From assembly GCA_000302695.1 (NCBI GenBank), contig AMFN01000004.1, positions 546,899 to 610,898 of the forward strand: DNA of 64,000 nucleotides. The letters are read 5' to 3'. Below, in pieces: positions 1 to 9,893 of the stretch. Each line of letters starts with the position of its first letter. Positions within the stretch are counted from its first letter, which is position 1. This stretch comes from Enterobacteriaceae bacterium LSJC7 (lineage in GTDB: Bacteria > Pseudomonadota > Gammaproteobacteria > Enterobacterales > Enterobacteriaceae). The notes under the pieces were generated by a model, which was given only the letters and a program-made list of their open reading frames with translations, was not told where the DNA came from and ran no database searches. The position numbers were made by a program, and so were the translations under genes.

Positions 1-128
1 GTACGGTAAAACGACGAAACCGCCATAAGGCGGCTTTCAGGGAGATTGCCCAGCGCTTCAACGGCGGCACTGGCCTGCGCGAGCGGCGAGGCCAGATTGC
101 TACCGATGGCGATGTAGCACAGCGTCAC
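1..128 (-). CDS. folK: FolK, 6-hydroxymethyl-7,8-dihydropterin pyrophosphokinase (N-terminal fragment)
   Basis: Only the first 42 codons are present; the rest lies beyond the left edge of the window. The fragment reads from a GTG at 128-126 and contains YIAIGSNL, the N-terminal signature of HPPK, followed by ASPL and an FYR segment typical of the family. The enzyme transfers pyrophosphate from ATP to 6-hydroxymethyl-dihydropterin in cytosolic folate synthesis. The GTG start overlaps the TGA stop of pcnB (127-125), so the two are translationally coupled, as in E. coli. Identification is firm; completeness cannot be judged. Confidence 0.9.
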   Translation of the reverse strand, partial: MTLCYIAIGSNLASPLAQASAAVEALGNLPESRLMAVSSFYR

Positions 129-1522
129 ACGCTGCCCTCGCGTTTAGTCGGCGTGCGCCGACGCGGGCGGCGCTGCCGGCGGCGGCTGGCCGGGTCTTCA
201 CCCAACTGGCCGACCATCTCTTTCTGGCGCGGCGGCGGTGCAGACTGGAACTCGCCCCACCACTGCGCCAGGCGCTGTAGCTCAGGGTTGTTTTCAGCTT
301 CAGCACGCAGCTCCAGCAGATCGTAGGCAGCGCGGAATTTGGGATGTTCCATCAGCTTCCAGGCGCGTTTGCCCTGGCGCTTGGACAGGCGCAACTGCAA
401 CTGCCAGATATCACGAATCAGCGAGGTAATGCGCTTAGGAATAGCAATAGAGCGACAGGCTTCGTCCAGCACTTCGTTCATGGCCAGCGCAAAGGCGTCG
501 TAGTAGGCAAGCCCGCTTTCCTGGGTAATTTTCTGCGCCATTTCAAGCTGCGGGTACCAGAACAGTGCGGCAAACAGGAACGCCGGATTCACGCGCATAT
601 TATTGTGCAGGCGGTGATCGGTGTTTTTCAGCACCTGCGCAATGATGCGTTCCATGTTGGAGTCACCGCGCTCGGTCAGGTAGCGGGTAATCACCGGGAA
701 CAGCGGCTGCAACAGGTTATATTCGCGCAGCTGGCGCCAGGTTTCATAGCCATGACCGGCCTGCAACAGCTTGAGGGATTCTTCAAACAGGCGCGCCGGC
801 GGCACGTCGTTGATAAGCGTTGCCAGGCGCGGAATTGGCTCGCCGGAGCCTGGGCAAATGCTCATGTTCAGCTTGGCGGCAAAGCGCACCGCGCGCAGCA
901 TGCGCACCGGATCTTCGCGATAGCGGGTTTCCGGGTCGCCAATCAGGCGAATAATACCCTGCTGCAAATCATTCAGCCCGCCCACGTAGTCACGCACCGT
1001 AAAGTCGGCGGCGCTGTAATACAGGCTGTTGATGGTGAAATCGCGACGCTGGGCGTCTTCTTCAATCGAGCCAAAGATGTTGTCACGCAGCAGCATACCG
1101 TTCTGGCCGCGCTGAGACTGCTGGCGGTCGGCCTGCTCTTCGTGGTGGCCGCGAAAGGTGGCGACTTCGATAATTTCTGGCCCAAACATAATGTGGGCGA
1201 GGCGAAAACGGCGGCCTACGAGACGGCAGTTGCGAAACAGTTTACGCACCTGGTCCGGCGTGGCGTTGGTCGTCACGTCAAAGTCTTTAGGCTTTTGCCC
1301 CAGCAGCAGGTCGCGCACGCCGCCGCCAACAAGGTAGGCTTCAAAGCCTGCTTTATTGAGACGATAGAGCACTTTGAGGGCATTTTCGCTGATATCTTTG
1401 CGGGAAATAGTGTGCCTGTCGCGCGGGATAACCGTTATGTGCGGCTGGGCGGTTTGCTCTGTGGCCACGCTCTCTTCGCGGTTCAGCACCTTGCGGCAAA
1501 AATTAGCGACTCGGGTAAAAAT
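125..1522 (-). CDS. pcnB: Poly(A) polymerase I, AUU start
   Basis: Adds 3' poly(A) tails to RNA, promoting decay by the degradosome and affecting ColE1 antisense RNA copy control. The nucleotidyltransferase core shows GGGVRD (residues 66-71), the catalytic DFD (80-82) and RRFRLAH (104-110), and the protein ends in an Arg-rich RNA-binding tail. I start it at an ATT codon (1522-1520): this gives 465 aa, the E. coli length, and puts GAGG about six bases upstream. An ATG 21 bases further upstream would place the Shine-Dalgarno inside the coding region. E. coli pcnB is known to initiate at AUU, which limits its expression. It follows gluQ and overlaps folK. Confidence 0.95.
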   Translation of the reverse strand: MFTRVANFCRKVLNREESVATEQTAQPHITVIPRDRHTISRKDISENALKVLYRLNKAGFEAYLVGGGVRDLLLGQKPKDFDVTTNATPDQVRKLFRNCRLVGRRFRLAHIMFGPEIIEVATFRGHHEEQADRQQSQRGQNGMLLRDNIFGSIEEDAQRRDFTINSLYYSAADFTVRDYVGGLNDLQQGIIRLIGDPETRYREDPVRMLRAVRFAAKLNMSICPGSGEPIPRLATLINDVPPARLFEESLKLLQAGHGYETWRQLREYNLLQPLFPVITRYLTERGDSNMERIIAQVLKNTDHRLHNNMRVNPAFLFAALFWYPQLEMAQKITQESGLAYYDAFALAMNEVLDEACRSIAIPKRITSLIRDIWQLQLRLSKRQGKRAWKLMEHPKFRAAYDLLELRAEAENNPELQRLAQWWGEFQSAPPPRQKEMVGQLGEDPASRRRQRRPRRRTPTKREGSV

Positions 1523-1581
1523 AGTGCACCTCGGATGTGTCAATCATTAATCAGACAAAAAAATAAGCGGCTCATCATATC

Positions 1582-2466
1582 TCAGTGTGACGCGTTTGAG
1601 AATGCCGGATTCAATGGCACATCTGCGAGCGTCCAGTGGATCACCGCTTCGTTTAACAACGCGTCGGCTGTCATGTCGCGCCAGCCCTCGCTTACGGGCT
1701 GGTTGAGAAAACGCAGCGCTTCTACCAGTAGCGGACGCGGATCGCCTGTGGGCAGCGCCGGTGCGTGGTTTTGCTTGGAAAGTTTACCGCCCTGGTCATT
1801 GAGTGCCAGCGGCAAATGCACGTAGTCCGGCACCTGCCAGCCAAACGCGTGGTAAAGCGCAATCTGGCGCACCGTTGGCTCAATTAGATCGGCACCGCGC
1901 ACGATTTCGGTGACGCCCTGGAAATGGTCGTCCACCACCACCGCCAGGTTATAGGCAAACAGACCGTCGCGGCGGTGAATAATAAAATCTTCGCGCGCCA
2001 GGGCAACATCTGCGTGAATCTCGCCGCGCAGGGCGTCGTGAAAGGCCAGCACCGGTTGGGTCTGGCGCAGCCGCGTGGCGGTATGCTCCGCGCTGAGATG
2101 GCGCGCTCGACAGTGGCCGTCGTAAAAACCACCTTGCGCCTGAATACGCTTGCGCGTGCAGTCACAGTAATAGCTGCGGCCCTGCGCGTGCAGCCAGGCG
2201 AGCGCGTCGCGGTAGGCGTCGTGGCGGCTCGATTGCCACAGTACCTCGGCGTCCCAGTGCAGGCCGTAGTGTTCAAGCTGGCGTAAAATGGTGCTGGCCG
2301 CACCCGGTACTTCGCGGGGAGGGTCGATATCTTCAATGCGCACCAGCCAGCGTCCCTCACGGGAACGCGCCTGGAGCCAGCTGCCAAGGGCAGCGATCAG
2401 CGAGCCAAAATGGAGCTCGCCTGATGGAGAAGGAGCAAAACGCCCAATATAGTGATGTTGTTGCAT
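1582..2466 (-). CDS. gluQ: Glutamyl-Q tRNA(Asp) synthetase
   Basis: A GluRS paralog lacking the anticodon-binding domain; it glutamylates queuosine at position 34 of tRNA(Asp). The 294-aa protein shows the class [13 protein letters not shown] region (residues 12-23, the HIGH equivalent), a zinc-knuckle with C101, C103, Y115 and C119, and KLSKQ (228-232, the KMSKS equivalent). Length fits the family and excludes a full GluRS of about 470 aa. It sits directly downstream of dksA, separated by a hairpin, the conserved enterobacterial dksA-gluQ arrangement, and upstream of pcnB. Confidence 0.95.
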   Translation of the reverse strand: MQQHHYIGRFAPSPSGELHFGSLIAALGSWLQARSREGRWLVRIEDIDPPREVPGAASTILRQLEHYGLHWDAEVLWQSSRHDAYRDALAWLHAQGRSYYCDCTRKRIQAQGGFYDGHCRARHLSAEHTATRLRQTQPVLAFHDALRGEIHADVALAREDFIIHRRDGLFAYNLAVVVDDHFQGVTEIVRGADLIEPTVRQIALYHAFGWQVPDYVHLPLALNDQGGKLSKQNHAPALPTGDPRPLLVEALRFLNQPVSEGWRDMTADALLNEAVIHWTLADVPLNPAFSNASH

Positions 2467-2474
2467 AAAGAGGT

Positions 2475-2497
2475 AAGGCGGGAGAGGCTCCCGCCTT
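2475..2497 (-). terminator. Hairpin between dksA and gluQ (partial terminator)
   Basis: A 9-bp perfect stem (AAGGCGGGA/TCCCGCCTT) with a 5-nt loop lies in the 54-bp gap between dksA and gluQ. On the minus strand only two T residues follow it directly, so it probably attenuates rather than fully stops transcription into gluQ. On the plus strand it is followed by five T residues. Confidence 0.65.
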
Positions 2498-2520
2498 TTT
2501 ATGATTAGCGTCGCGCGGCG

Positions 2521-2976
2521 TTAACCGGCCATCTGTTTCTCGCGGATTTCCGCAAGGGTTTTGCAGTCAATGCACAGATCGGCTGTCGGACGAGCCTCAA
2601 GACGGCGAATGCCGATTTCGACACCGCAGGATTCGCAGAAGCCGAAGTCTTCGTCTTCCACTTTCTTGAGCGTTTTTTCGATCTTTTTGATCAGTTTGCG
2701 TTCGCGATCGCGGTTACGCAGTTCGAGGCTGAATTCCTCTTCCTGTGCGGCGCGGTCCACCGGATCGGGGAAGTTAGCGGCTTCATCCTGCATATGAGTC
2801 ACGGTACGATCGACCTCGTCCCGCAGCTGATTACGCCATGCCTCAAGAATGCGTCTGAAGTGCGCCAGCTGGGCTTCGTTCATATACTCTTCACCCGGCT
2901 TCTCCTGATACGGCTCCACCCCAGCGATGGCGAGAATACTCAGGGACGATGTTTTACGGTTTTGCCCTTCTTGCAT
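2521..2976 (-). CDS. dksA: RNA polymerase-binding transcription factor DksA
   Basis: Binds the RNA polymerase secondary channel and works with ppGpp to repress rRNA promoters and activate amino-acid promoters. The 151-aa protein has the two-helix coiled coil whose tip carries D71 and D74 (in DPVDRAA) and a four-cysteine zinc finger (C114, C117, C135, C138). The start at 2976 is set by AAGGAG seven bases upstream and by exact E. coli length; six more in-frame codons upstream are not used. It lies between sfsA and gluQ in the same direction. The upstream gap (2977-3152) contains a TATAAT-like element at 3065-3070 on the minus strand without a well-spaced -35. Confidence 0.97.
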   Translation of the reverse strand: MQEGQNRKTSSLSILAIAGVEPYQEKPGEEYMNEAQLAHFRRILEAWRNQLRDEVDRTVTHMQDEAANFPDPVDRAAQEEEFSLELRNRDRERKLIKKIEKTLKKVEDEDFGFCESCGVEIGIRRLEARPTADLCIDCKTLAEIREKQMAG

Positions 2977-3152
2977 GTTGCTTCTCCTTAACACGCACTG
3001 TCGGTCCCCATGTGAGGGGGGAAAATCAGGCCGCTATAAATAACAGAAGCTTTTCCGGATGGCAATTATATTAAATACTCCCCTTGACAAGCCTGTGAGG
3101 AAAAGCGTATTTAGCGCGCGGCTGGCTCAGAAAATATGCACAACATGCTGTG

Positions 3153-3857
3153 TCAGAGGCTGACGGGCAGCGGTGAAATAAGCCTGATTTCCGTCGGGTT
3201 TAATTGTGCTTTCCATGCCAGAACTTCTACACCGTTTTGTGCCGCTTCCTGTAACAGTTGTGCGTATTTATTATCAATATGACGCGCCGCCGCCACGTTT
3301 TCGATAGCCGAATGCAGTACGGCAAATAGCAATACCGCACGTTCTCCGCCGCGAGCGACGCTCATTAATTCACGTAAATGCTTTTGCCCACGCGCAGTTA
3401 CCGCATCGGGGAAGAAGCCGTTATTTTTTTCAGCCAGCGTGACTGATTTCACTTCAATATAGCAGTTAACCCTGTCTTGCGCCTGTAACATAAAATCTAT
3501 TCGGCTGCGTTCACTGCCATATTTTACTTCGCTGAGTATTTCCTTATATCCGGTGAGCTGATTAATTAGACCCTTTCCTATTGCTTCTTTTATAACCGTA
3601 TTTGCCCGTAATGTGTTGACACAAATTGTGTCGCCATTTTGCGTCTGCGTCAGCTCCCAGGTGTGGGGATATTTACGCGTGGTGCTGGCAGAGGTGGAAT
3701 ACCAGACGGTGTCGCCCGGCGTGGCGCAGCCGGTCATGGCACCGGTATTCGGGCAGTGCAGCGTAAATGTTTCGCCGTCGGGCGTGATGACGTCGGCAAG
3801 AAAGCGCTTATAGCGTTTAATCAGCGTCGCAGACTGCAAGGCAGGCGTAAATTCCAT
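3153..3857 (-). CDS. sfsA: Sugar fermentation stimulation protein A
   Basis: SfsA-family nuclease-like DNA-binding protein of 234 aa, linked in E. coli to maltose gene expression; its exact biochemical role is uncertain. The sequence shows the family [11 protein letters not shown] segment, RSRIDFML and [10 protein letters not shown], whose D and ExK residues match a PD-(D/E)XK-like nuclease core. The start at 3857 ([12 protein letters not shown]) matches the E. coli start and length; an upstream in-frame ATG would add 38 residues overlapping thpR. It lies 14 bp downstream of thpR and upstream of dksA. Confidence 0.93.
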   Translation of the reverse strand: MEFTPALQSATLIKRYKRFLADVITPDGETFTLHCPNTGAMTGCATPGDTVWYSTSASTTRKYPHTWELTQTQNGDTICVNTLRANTVIKEAIGKGLINQLTGYKEILSEVKYGSERSRIDFMLQAQDRVNCYIEVKSVTLAEKNNGFFPDAVTARGQKHLRELMSVARGGERAVLLFAVLHSAIENVAAARHIDNKYAQLLQEAAQNGVEVLAWKAQLNPTEIRLISPLPVSL

Positions 3858-3871
3858 GTGCTTCCTTCTGT

Positions 3872-4408
3872 TTAAGATGATTGTTCCAGCGGCCAGTGCG
3901 CCAGTGGGCGATAGCGCGTGCGTCCGCGCTCGAATAACGATTCGTAAAGCACGAACTCGCTGACCTGCCATTGCCAGCGAAAACCAGGCGGCGGCAAACG
4001 CACGCTATGCCTGGCCTGGCGATACAGCGTGATATGCGGGTGAAACGGCTGAGGGGTTTGAGCGCAGCCGCTGCGGGCCGCCTGCGAGCGCAACAACGAT
4101 GCCAGCTGCAACAGTCCGCGCGGCGTGCTTTTAGGCCCGAGCCACACTACGCGCGAGCGTGGCCAGTGTCCGGCATCATCAAGCGTGAGCGTAAACCCCG
4201 GCTGGCAGATACGTTCGGCAAGTGCCGAGAGTGCCTGTTGCTTTTGTGCACTGACTTCACCGAGAAATGCCAGCGTCATATGCAGGCTGGCCGCCGCGAC
4301 GGGCCGACCGGTGTCGGCGGCAAAATGCTGCGCGCGCCAGTCAAGGAGCTGTTGCTGTATCTCTTCAGGTACGTCAATGGCAAAAAACAGGCGGCGGGTG
4401 GCGGGCAT
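3872..4408 (-). CDS. thpR: RNA 2',3'-cyclic phosphodiesterase
   Basis: Two-histidine (2H) phosphoesterase that opens 2',3'-cyclic phosphate RNA ends; it also shows reversible 2'-5' RNA ligase activity in vitro, hence the older name LigT. Both catalytic HxT motifs are present: HMTL at residues 43-46 and HITL at 125-128, in a 178-aa protein close to the E. coli 176 aa. It is divergent from hrpB and heads the thpR-sfsA run on the minus strand. Confidence 0.93.
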   Translation of the reverse strand: MPATRRLFFAIDVPEEIQQQLLDWRAQHFAADTGRPVAAASLHMTLAFLGEVSAQKQQALSALAERICQPGFTLTLDDAGHWPRSRVVWLGPKSTPRGLLQLASLLRSQAARSGCAQTPQPFHPHITLYRQARHSVRLPPPGFRWQWQVSEFVLYESLFERGRTRYRPLAHWPLEQSS

Positions 4409-4547
4409 GGTGTCTCTCAGTGTGGAAATACGCAGCAGCAGACGTACCTGGTCTGAAAAGCGCGCGTGACATCAATGCGGCTACGTGTGGCAAACGGAGT
4501 CGATGCTACAATGTCGCGGTTTAATTGTTAACCCTGGGGAGCTTTTT

Positions 4548-6980
4548 GTGTCCACTTTACCCATCGAGGCCGTGCTGCCGGCATTACTGACAGCGCTCGA
4601 TAGCGCGCCACAGGTGCTGCTTAATGCGCCCACCGGCGCGGGCAAATCGACCTGGCTGCCGCTGGCCTTGCTGCGTGCGCGCAATCCCGCAGGGCGCATT
4701 ATTATGCTGGAGCCACGGCGACTGGCGGCACGCAGCGTCGCACAGCGGCTGGCGGAACAGCTGGGTGAGCAGCCCGGCGAAACCGTGGGCTACCGCATGC
4801 GCGCTGACAGCCGCGTTGGGCCGCAGACGCGTATTGAGGTGGTGACCGAAGGCATTCTCACACGCATGCTCCAGCACGATCCTGAGTTGAACGGCGTGTC
4901 GCTGGTGCTGCTTGATGAGTTTCATGAGCGCAGTTTACAGGCGGATCTCGCGCTGGCGCTGTTGCTTGAGGTGCAGCAGGGGCTGCGTGATGATTTGCAG
5001 ATTATCGTGATGTCGGCGACGCTCGACAACACGCGCCTGGGTGCGCTGCTGCCGGATGCGCCCGTGGTGACTTCCGAAGGTCGCAGTTGGCCAGTGGAAC
5101 GGCGCTTTCAGGCGCTGGCAACGCACTCGCGTTTTGAGGAAGCGGTGGCTATTGCCACGGCGCAGTTGATGCGCGAGGAGGCGGGTTCGCTGCTGCTGTT
5201 TTTACCGGGCGTTGGCGAAATTCTGCGGGTACAGGAGCAATTGCGCGAGCGCGTGGCGTCGGACGTGGTGCTGTGCCCGCTTTATGGCGCGCTGTCGCTT
5301 GAGGAGCAGCGACGCGCCATTTTGCCTGCGCCAGACGGTCAGCGCAAAGTGGTGCTGGCGACCAATATCGCTGAAACCAGCCTGACCATTGAAGGTATCC
5401 GGCTGGTGGTGGACGCCGCCCAGGAGCGGGTGGCGAAGTTCGACCCGCGCACCGGCCTTACGCGGCTGGTGACGCAGCGCGTAAGCCAGGCATCAATGGT
5501 TCAGCGCGCGGGCCGTGCCGGGCGTCTGGCACCGGGCGTGTGTCTGCACCTTACCAGCGCCGAGCAGGCGGAGCGCGCCCCTGCGCAGGCCGAACCAGAA
5601 ATTCTGCAAAGCGATCTGTCGGGCCTGCTGCTGGAGCTGATTCAGTGGGGCTGTCACGACGTGGCGCAGATGCACTGGCTGGACGTACCGCCTGCGGCTA
5701 ACCTTGCTGCGGCGCATAAACTCCTTAGCACGCTGGGTGCGCTGGACGAGGCGGGGCGTCTCACGTCTCGTGGCCGCCAGATGGCGCGACTGGGGATGGA
5801 GCCACGGTTGGCGGCAATGCTGGCCGCGGCCGAAGGGCGCGATGCTCAGGCCACGGCGGCACAGCTTGCGGCCATTCTCGAAGAGCCACCGCGCGGGGGC
5901 GACGGTGATTTGCGCAGCGCACTGTCCCGCCGCCAGGACAACTGGCGTGCGCGTGCGCGTCAGCTAAACCAGCGGCTGGAGAGTAAAGGCGGCGAGTGCG
6001 ACAGCGCACTGGCGGCGGGGCTGCTGGCAACAGGCTTTGCCGACCGTATTGCCCGGCGTCGCGGTCAGGAGGGGCGCTATCAGCTGGCAAACGGAATGGG
6101 TGCCATGCTTGAGCGTGACGACGCGCTGACCCGCTATGAGTGGCTGATTGCGCCGCTGCTGCTCCAGGGAAGCAGTTCGCCGGATGCGCGTATTTTACAG
6201 GCGCTGCCGCTTGATATTGACGCGCTGGTGGCGAGCCATCCTGAGTTGCTGACTCAAAGCGACAGCGTGGAATGGGACGATGAAAAAGGCACACTTAAGG
6301 CCTGGCGGCGCTGGCGTGTGGGGCAATTAACCCTTAAAAGCCAGCCGCTGAACCAGCCGTCTGAGGAGGAACTGCATCAGGCGATGCTTAACGGCATTCG
6401 TGATAAAGGCCTCGGTGTGCTGGAGTGGAGCGAGGCGGCACAACAGTTGCGTCTTCGGTTGATGTGGGCGGCGCGCTGGCTGCCGGAATATGTGTGGCCT
6501 GCGGTAGACGATGCCTCGCTGCTGGAGACGCTTGAGCGTTGGCTGCTGCCGCAGATGGGCGGTGTGCGTTCGTTGCCGGGGTTAAAGCGTATTGACCTTG
6601 CGCAGGCGCTTTACAGCCTGCTCGACTGGACACAGCGCCAACGGCTGGATAGTGAGCTGCCTGGGCATTACACTGTGCCGACTGGCAGCCGCATTGCTAT
6701 TCGCTACGACGAAGAAAACCCGCCTGCGCTGGCGGTGCGGATGCAGGAGATGTTTGGTGAGGCAACGCAGCCTGCTATCGCCGGTGGCCGGGTGCCGCTG
6801 GTGCTGGAGTTGCTGTCGCCCGCCCGACGCCCGCTGCAAATCACGCGCGATCTCGCCGCCTTCTGGCGCGGCGCGTACCGCGACGTGCAAAAAGAAATGA
6901 AAGGGCGCTACCCGAAACACGTGTGGCCTGACGACCCGTCAGCTGCCGCACCCACCCGACGCACAAAAAAATATCAGTAG
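4548..6980 (+). CDS. hrpB: ATP-dependent helicase HrpB (DEAH family)
   Basis: DEAH-box RNA helicase-like protein; its cellular role is not well defined. Visible motifs are Walker A APTGAGKST (27-35), motif II DEFH (123-126), motif III SAT (156-158) and motif VI QRAGRAGR, followed by the HA2 and HrpB C-terminal regions. I use a GTG start at 4548 with GGGGAG 6-7 bases upstream; this gives 810 aa beginning MSTLPIEAVLP, in line with E. coli. An upstream ATG at 4485 adds 21 unconserved residues and spans the thpR-hrpB promoter gap. mrcB follows on the same strand. Confidence 0.93.
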   Translation: MSTLPIEAVLPALLTALDSAPQVLLNAPTGAGKSTWLPLALLRARNPAGRIIMLEPRRLAARSVAQRLAEQLGEQPGETVGYRMRADSRVGPQTRIEVVTEGILTRMLQHDPELNGVSLVLLDEFHERSLQADLALALLLEVQQGLRDDLQIIVMSATLDNTRLGALLPDAPVVTSEGRSWPVERRFQALATHSRFEEAVAIATAQLMREEAGSLLLFLPGVGEILRVQEQLRERVASDVVLCPLYGALSLEEQRRAILPAPDGQRKVVLATNIAETSLTIEGIRLVVDAAQERVAKFDPRTGLTRLVTQRVSQASMVQRAGRAGRLAPGVCLHLTSAEQAERAPAQAEPEILQSDLSGLLLELIQWGCHDVAQMHWLDVPPAANLAAAHKLLSTLGALDEAGRLTSRGRQMARLGMEPRLAAMLAAAEGRDAQATAAQLAAILEEPPRGGDGDLRSALSRRQDNWRARARQLNQRLESKGGECDSALAAGLLATGFADRIARRRGQEGRYQLANGMGAMLERDDALTRYEWLIAPLLLQGSSSPDARILQALPLDIDALVASHPELLTQSDSVEWDDEKGTLKAWRRWRVGQLTLKSQPLNQPSEEELHQAMLNGIRDKGLGVLEWSEAAQQLRLRLMWAARWLPEYVWPAVDDASLLETLERWLLPQMGGVRSLPGLKRIDLAQALYSLLDWTQRQRLDSELPGHYTVPTGSRIAIRYDEENPPALAVRMQEMFGEATQPAIAGGRVPLVLELLSPARRPLQITRDLAAFWRGAYRDVQKEMKGRYPKHVWPDDPSAAAPTRRTKKYQ

Positions 6981-7075
6981 CGCGGGCGGGGGATTTTGAG
7001 ATGTTTCTACTTTCGTAAGACGGGCAGGAAGTGACAATCAGCTCCCTGCGACACGAACTGGTGTGGAGAAAGAGC

Positions 7076-9604
7076 ATGGCGGGGAATGACCGCGAACCTA
7101 TCGGACGTAAAGGCAAGTCTGGGCGTTCGGTAAACGAGAAGGCGAGCCGTCGTCGTCTCAGGGAAGAGCAGTATGACGATGAGTACGATGATGATGACTA
7201 TGACGACGAGGAGCCCATGCCACGTAAGGTAAAAAAAGGGCGCACGCCGCGTAAAAAGCGCAGCTGGCTTTGGTTTTTATTGAAATTACTGATTGTGCTG
7301 CTGGTGATTTTTGTTGCCTACGGCGTCTATCTGGACCAGAAAATCCGCAGCCGCATTGACGGCAAAGTCTGGCAGCTCCCGGCGGCAGTGTATGGCCGCA
7401 TGGTGAACCTTGAGCCAGATATGCCCTACAGCAAAAATGAGATGGTGAAGCTGCTGGAGGCGACCCAGTACCGCCAGGTAACGCGCATGACGCGACCGGG
7501 CGAGTTTACGGTGCAGGGCAACAATATTGATATGCTGCGCCGTCCGTTCGACTTCCCGGACAGTAAAGAAGGGCAGATTCGCGCGCGCCTGACGTTTAGC
7601 AACGACAGGCTGGAGTCAATTAAGAACCTCGACACGGGCCGCGAGTTTGGCTTCTTCCGCCTCGACCCGCGCCTGATAACCATGCTCTCCTCGCCCAACG
7701 GCGAGCAGCGTCTGTTTGTGCCGCGCACCGGTTTCCCGGATCTGTTGGTCGATACGCTGGTGGCGACCGAAGACCGCCATTTCTACGAGCACGATGGCAT
7801 CAGCCTGTACTCCATTGGCCGCGCCTTCCTGGCGAACATTACCGCCGGGCGTGCGGTGCAGGGCGGCAGTACGCTGACCCAGCAATTGGTGAAAAACCTG
7901 TTTCTCACCAACCAGCGCACGCTGTGGCGTAAGGCTAACGAAGCCTACATGGCGCTGATTATGGACGCGCGCTACGGCAAAGACCGCATTCTGGAACTGT
8001 ATCTGAACGAGGTGTATCTCGGTCAGAGCGGCGACGACCAGATTCGCGGCTTCCCGCTGGCGAGCCTCTATTACTTTGGTCGCCCGGTAGAAGAGCTGAG
8101 CCTCGACCAGCAGGCATTGCTGGTGGGGATGGTGAAAGGGGCGTCGCTGTATAACCCATGGCGTAACCCGAAGCTGGCGCTGGAGCGCCGTAACCTGGTG
8201 CTACGCCTGCTGCAACAGCAGAAAATCATCGACCAGGAGCTGTATGACATGCTGAGCGCCCGTCCGTTAGGCGTGCAGCCGCGCGGCGGGGTAATTTCAC
8301 CACAGCCTGCTTTTATGCAGATGGTTCGCCAGCAATTGCACGACAAGCTCGGTGATAAGGTGCAGGATCTTTCCGGTGTGAAAATCTTCACCACCTTCGA
8401 CCCGGTGGCGCAGGACGCGGCGGAGAAAGCCGTGACCGAAGGCATTCCGGCGCTGATTAAGCAGCGCAAGCTAACTGACCTCGAAAGCGCGATGGTGGTC
8501 GTTGACCGCTTCAGCGGCGAGGTGCGGGCGATGGTCGGCAGCGCGAAACCGGAGTTTGCCGGTTACAACCGTGCCATGCAGGCGCGCCGTTCTATTGGTT
8601 CGTTGGCAAAACCGGCAACCTACCTGACAGCGCTAAGCCAGCCGGATAAATACCGCCTGAACACCTGGATTGCCGATGCGCCGCTTTCCATTCCACAACC
8701 AGGTGGCAAAACCTGGTCACCGCAGAACGACGATCGTCGCTTTAGCGGGCAGGTGATGCTGGTGGACGCGCTGGCGCGCTCCATGAACGTGCCGACGGTT
8801 AACCTGGGGCTGTCGCTGGGGCTGCCTGCGGTAACCGAAACCTGGATAAAACTTGGTGTGCCGAAAGACCAGCTGACGCCGGTTCCGGCCATGCTGCTTG
8901 GGGCGCTGAACCTGACGCCAGTGGAAGTGGCCCAGGCGTTCCAGACCATCGCCAGCGGCGGTAACCGCGCTGATATGTCGGCGCTGCGCTCGGTGATTGC
9001 TGAAGACGGCACGGCGTTGTACCAGAGCTATCCACAGTCTGAGCGTGCTGTACCGGCGCAGGCGGCGTACATGACGCTGTATACCATGCAGCAGGTGATG
9101 CTGCGTGGCACCGGGCGTGCGCTGGGAGGTAAGTTCCCGAAACTGCACCTGGCGGGTAAAACCGGTACTACCAATAACAATGTGGATACCTGGTTTGCCG
9201 GGATTGACGGCAAAGAGGTGGTGATTACCTGGGTTGGCCGTGATAACAACCAGCCGACGCGTCTGTATGGCTCCAGCGGCGCGATGTCGATTTACCAGCG
9301 CTACCTGAGCAACCAGTCACCGATCCCGCTGGACCTGGTGGCGCCGGAAGATATTGTCGATATTGGCGTGGATGAAGCGGGCACCTTCCAGTGCGGCGGC
9401 GGTTTCCGTCAGTTGCCGGTGTGGACCACCAATCCACAGGGACTGTGCCAGCAGAGCCAGCAGCAGGCCGAAGCGCGCAATCCGTTTAGCCAGTCTTCTG
9501 ACCAGCCACAGCAGCAGCAACAGCCGCAGCAGCAGCAGCAGCAGCAGGAACAGAAAAACGACGGTGTCGCTGGCTGGATTAAGGACATGTTCGGTTCAAA
9601 CTGA
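7076..9604 (+). CDS. mrcB: Penicillin-binding protein 1B, bifunctional peptidoglycan synthase
   Basis: Polymerises lipid II and cross-links septal and lateral peptidoglycan. The 842-aa order is an acidic and basic cytoplasmic tail, a membrane segment (about 64-86), the UB2H region, the GT51 transglycosylase with catalytic E232 in [11 protein letters not shown], then the transpeptidase with SLAK (509-512, nucleophile S509) and KTGT. A second ATG at codon 48, preceded by GAGGAG, matches the known internal start that produces the shorter gamma isoform in E. coli. The C-terminus carries a glutamine-rich tract before the conserved [13 protein letters not shown] end. The annotated start follows E. 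coli; an upstream GTG at 7031 is ignored. Confidence 0.97.
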   Translation: MAGNDREPIGRKGKSGRSVNEKASRRRLREEQYDDEYDDDDYDDEEPMPRKVKKGRTPRKKRSWLWFLLKLLIVLLVIFVAYGVYLDQKIRSRIDGKVWQLPAAVYGRMVNLEPDMPYSKNEMVKLLEATQYRQVTRMTRPGEFTVQGNNIDMLRRPFDFPDSKEGQIRARLTFSNDRLESIKNLDTGREFGFFRLDPRLITMLSSPNGEQRLFVPRTGFPDLLVDTLVATEDRHFYEHDGISLYSIGRAFLANITAGRAVQGGSTLTQQLVKNLFLTNQRTLWRKANEAYMALIMDARYGKDRILELYLNEVYLGQSGDDQIRGFPLASLYYFGRPVEELSLDQQALLVGMVKGASLYNPWRNPKLALERRNLVLRLLQQQKIIDQELYDMLSARPLGVQPRGGVISPQPAFMQMVRQQLHDKLGDKVQDLSGVKIFTTFDPVAQDAAEKAVTEGIPALIKQRKLTDLESAMVVVDRFSGEVRAMVGSAKPEFAGYNRAMQARRSIGSLAKPATYLTALSQPDKYRLNTWIADAPLSIPQPGGKTWSPQNDDRRFSGQVMLVDALARSMNVPTVNLGLSLGLPAVTETWIKLGVPKDQLTPVPAMLLGALNLTPVEVAQAFQTIASGGNRADMSALRSVIAEDGTALYQSYPQSERAVPAQAAYMTLYTMQQVMLRGTGRALGGKFPKLHLAGKTGTTNNNVDTWFAGIDGKEVVITWVGRDNNQPTRLYGSSGAMSIYQRYLSNQSPIPLDLVAPEDIVDIGVDEAGTFQCGGGFRQLPVWTTNPQGLCQQSQQQAEARNPFSQSSDQPQQQQQPQQQQQQQEQKNDGVAGWIKDMFGSN
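9495..9554 (+). repeat. CAG-rich microsatellite coding a poly-Gln tract
   Basis: Near the 3' end of mrcB a run of CAG codons, with occasional CAA, CCG and CCA, encodes a Gln/Pro-rich linker just before the conserved C-terminal tail of PBP1b. Nearly pure CAG stretches can change length by slippage. E. coli PBP1b also has a Q-rich tail here, of different length. Confidence 0.8.
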
Positions 9605-9630
9605 TACCTGACGCTGTGGTATTTATCACC

Positions 9631-9658
9631 AAAGCCCGCAACCTATTTGCGGGCTTTT
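9631..9658 (+). terminator. Intrinsic terminator after mrcB
   Basis: The stem AAAGCCCGCAA / TTTGCGGGCTTT with a short loop is followed by T residues, 27 bases after the mrcB stop. Confidence 0.85.
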
Positions 9659-9893
9659 ATTATATTTGAGATGTTACTTAAGCTTTTGTTGCGTTACGCC
9701 GTGTTGCGCAGAATTGAACTTAAGTAAATAAAGCGTTAATCACCTGTCAATCCTACGGTTGTTTCCTGTGCTGACGGCCTCTCACGCGCCAGGTTGTACT
9801 TGAAAACCGAGCAGCGTTTCGCCTATTATCCTCGCCCATAATAATAATTATCGTTTACGTTCTCAGACATCCATTCATTCAGAGAAAATCACA
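9659..9893 (+). promoter_or_regulatory. fhuA promoter region with Fur-type site
   Basis: A promoter is visible as TTGAAA (9800-9805), an 18-bp spacer and TATTAT (9824-9829). An AT-rich stretch of repeated AATAAT units at 9838-9856 overlaps the expected transcription start and resembles the GATAAT-hexamer Fur box, fitting iron repression of fhuA. Further upstream a 9-bp inverted repeat (TTACTTAAG at 9674-9682 and CTTAAGTAA at 9719-9727) has no assigned role. Confidence 0.7.

Noticed and set aside
344-1825. A 493-codon plus-strand frame over pcnB and gluQ
   Set aside because: Antisense to two clearly conserved genes; low-complexity content without recognisable domains.
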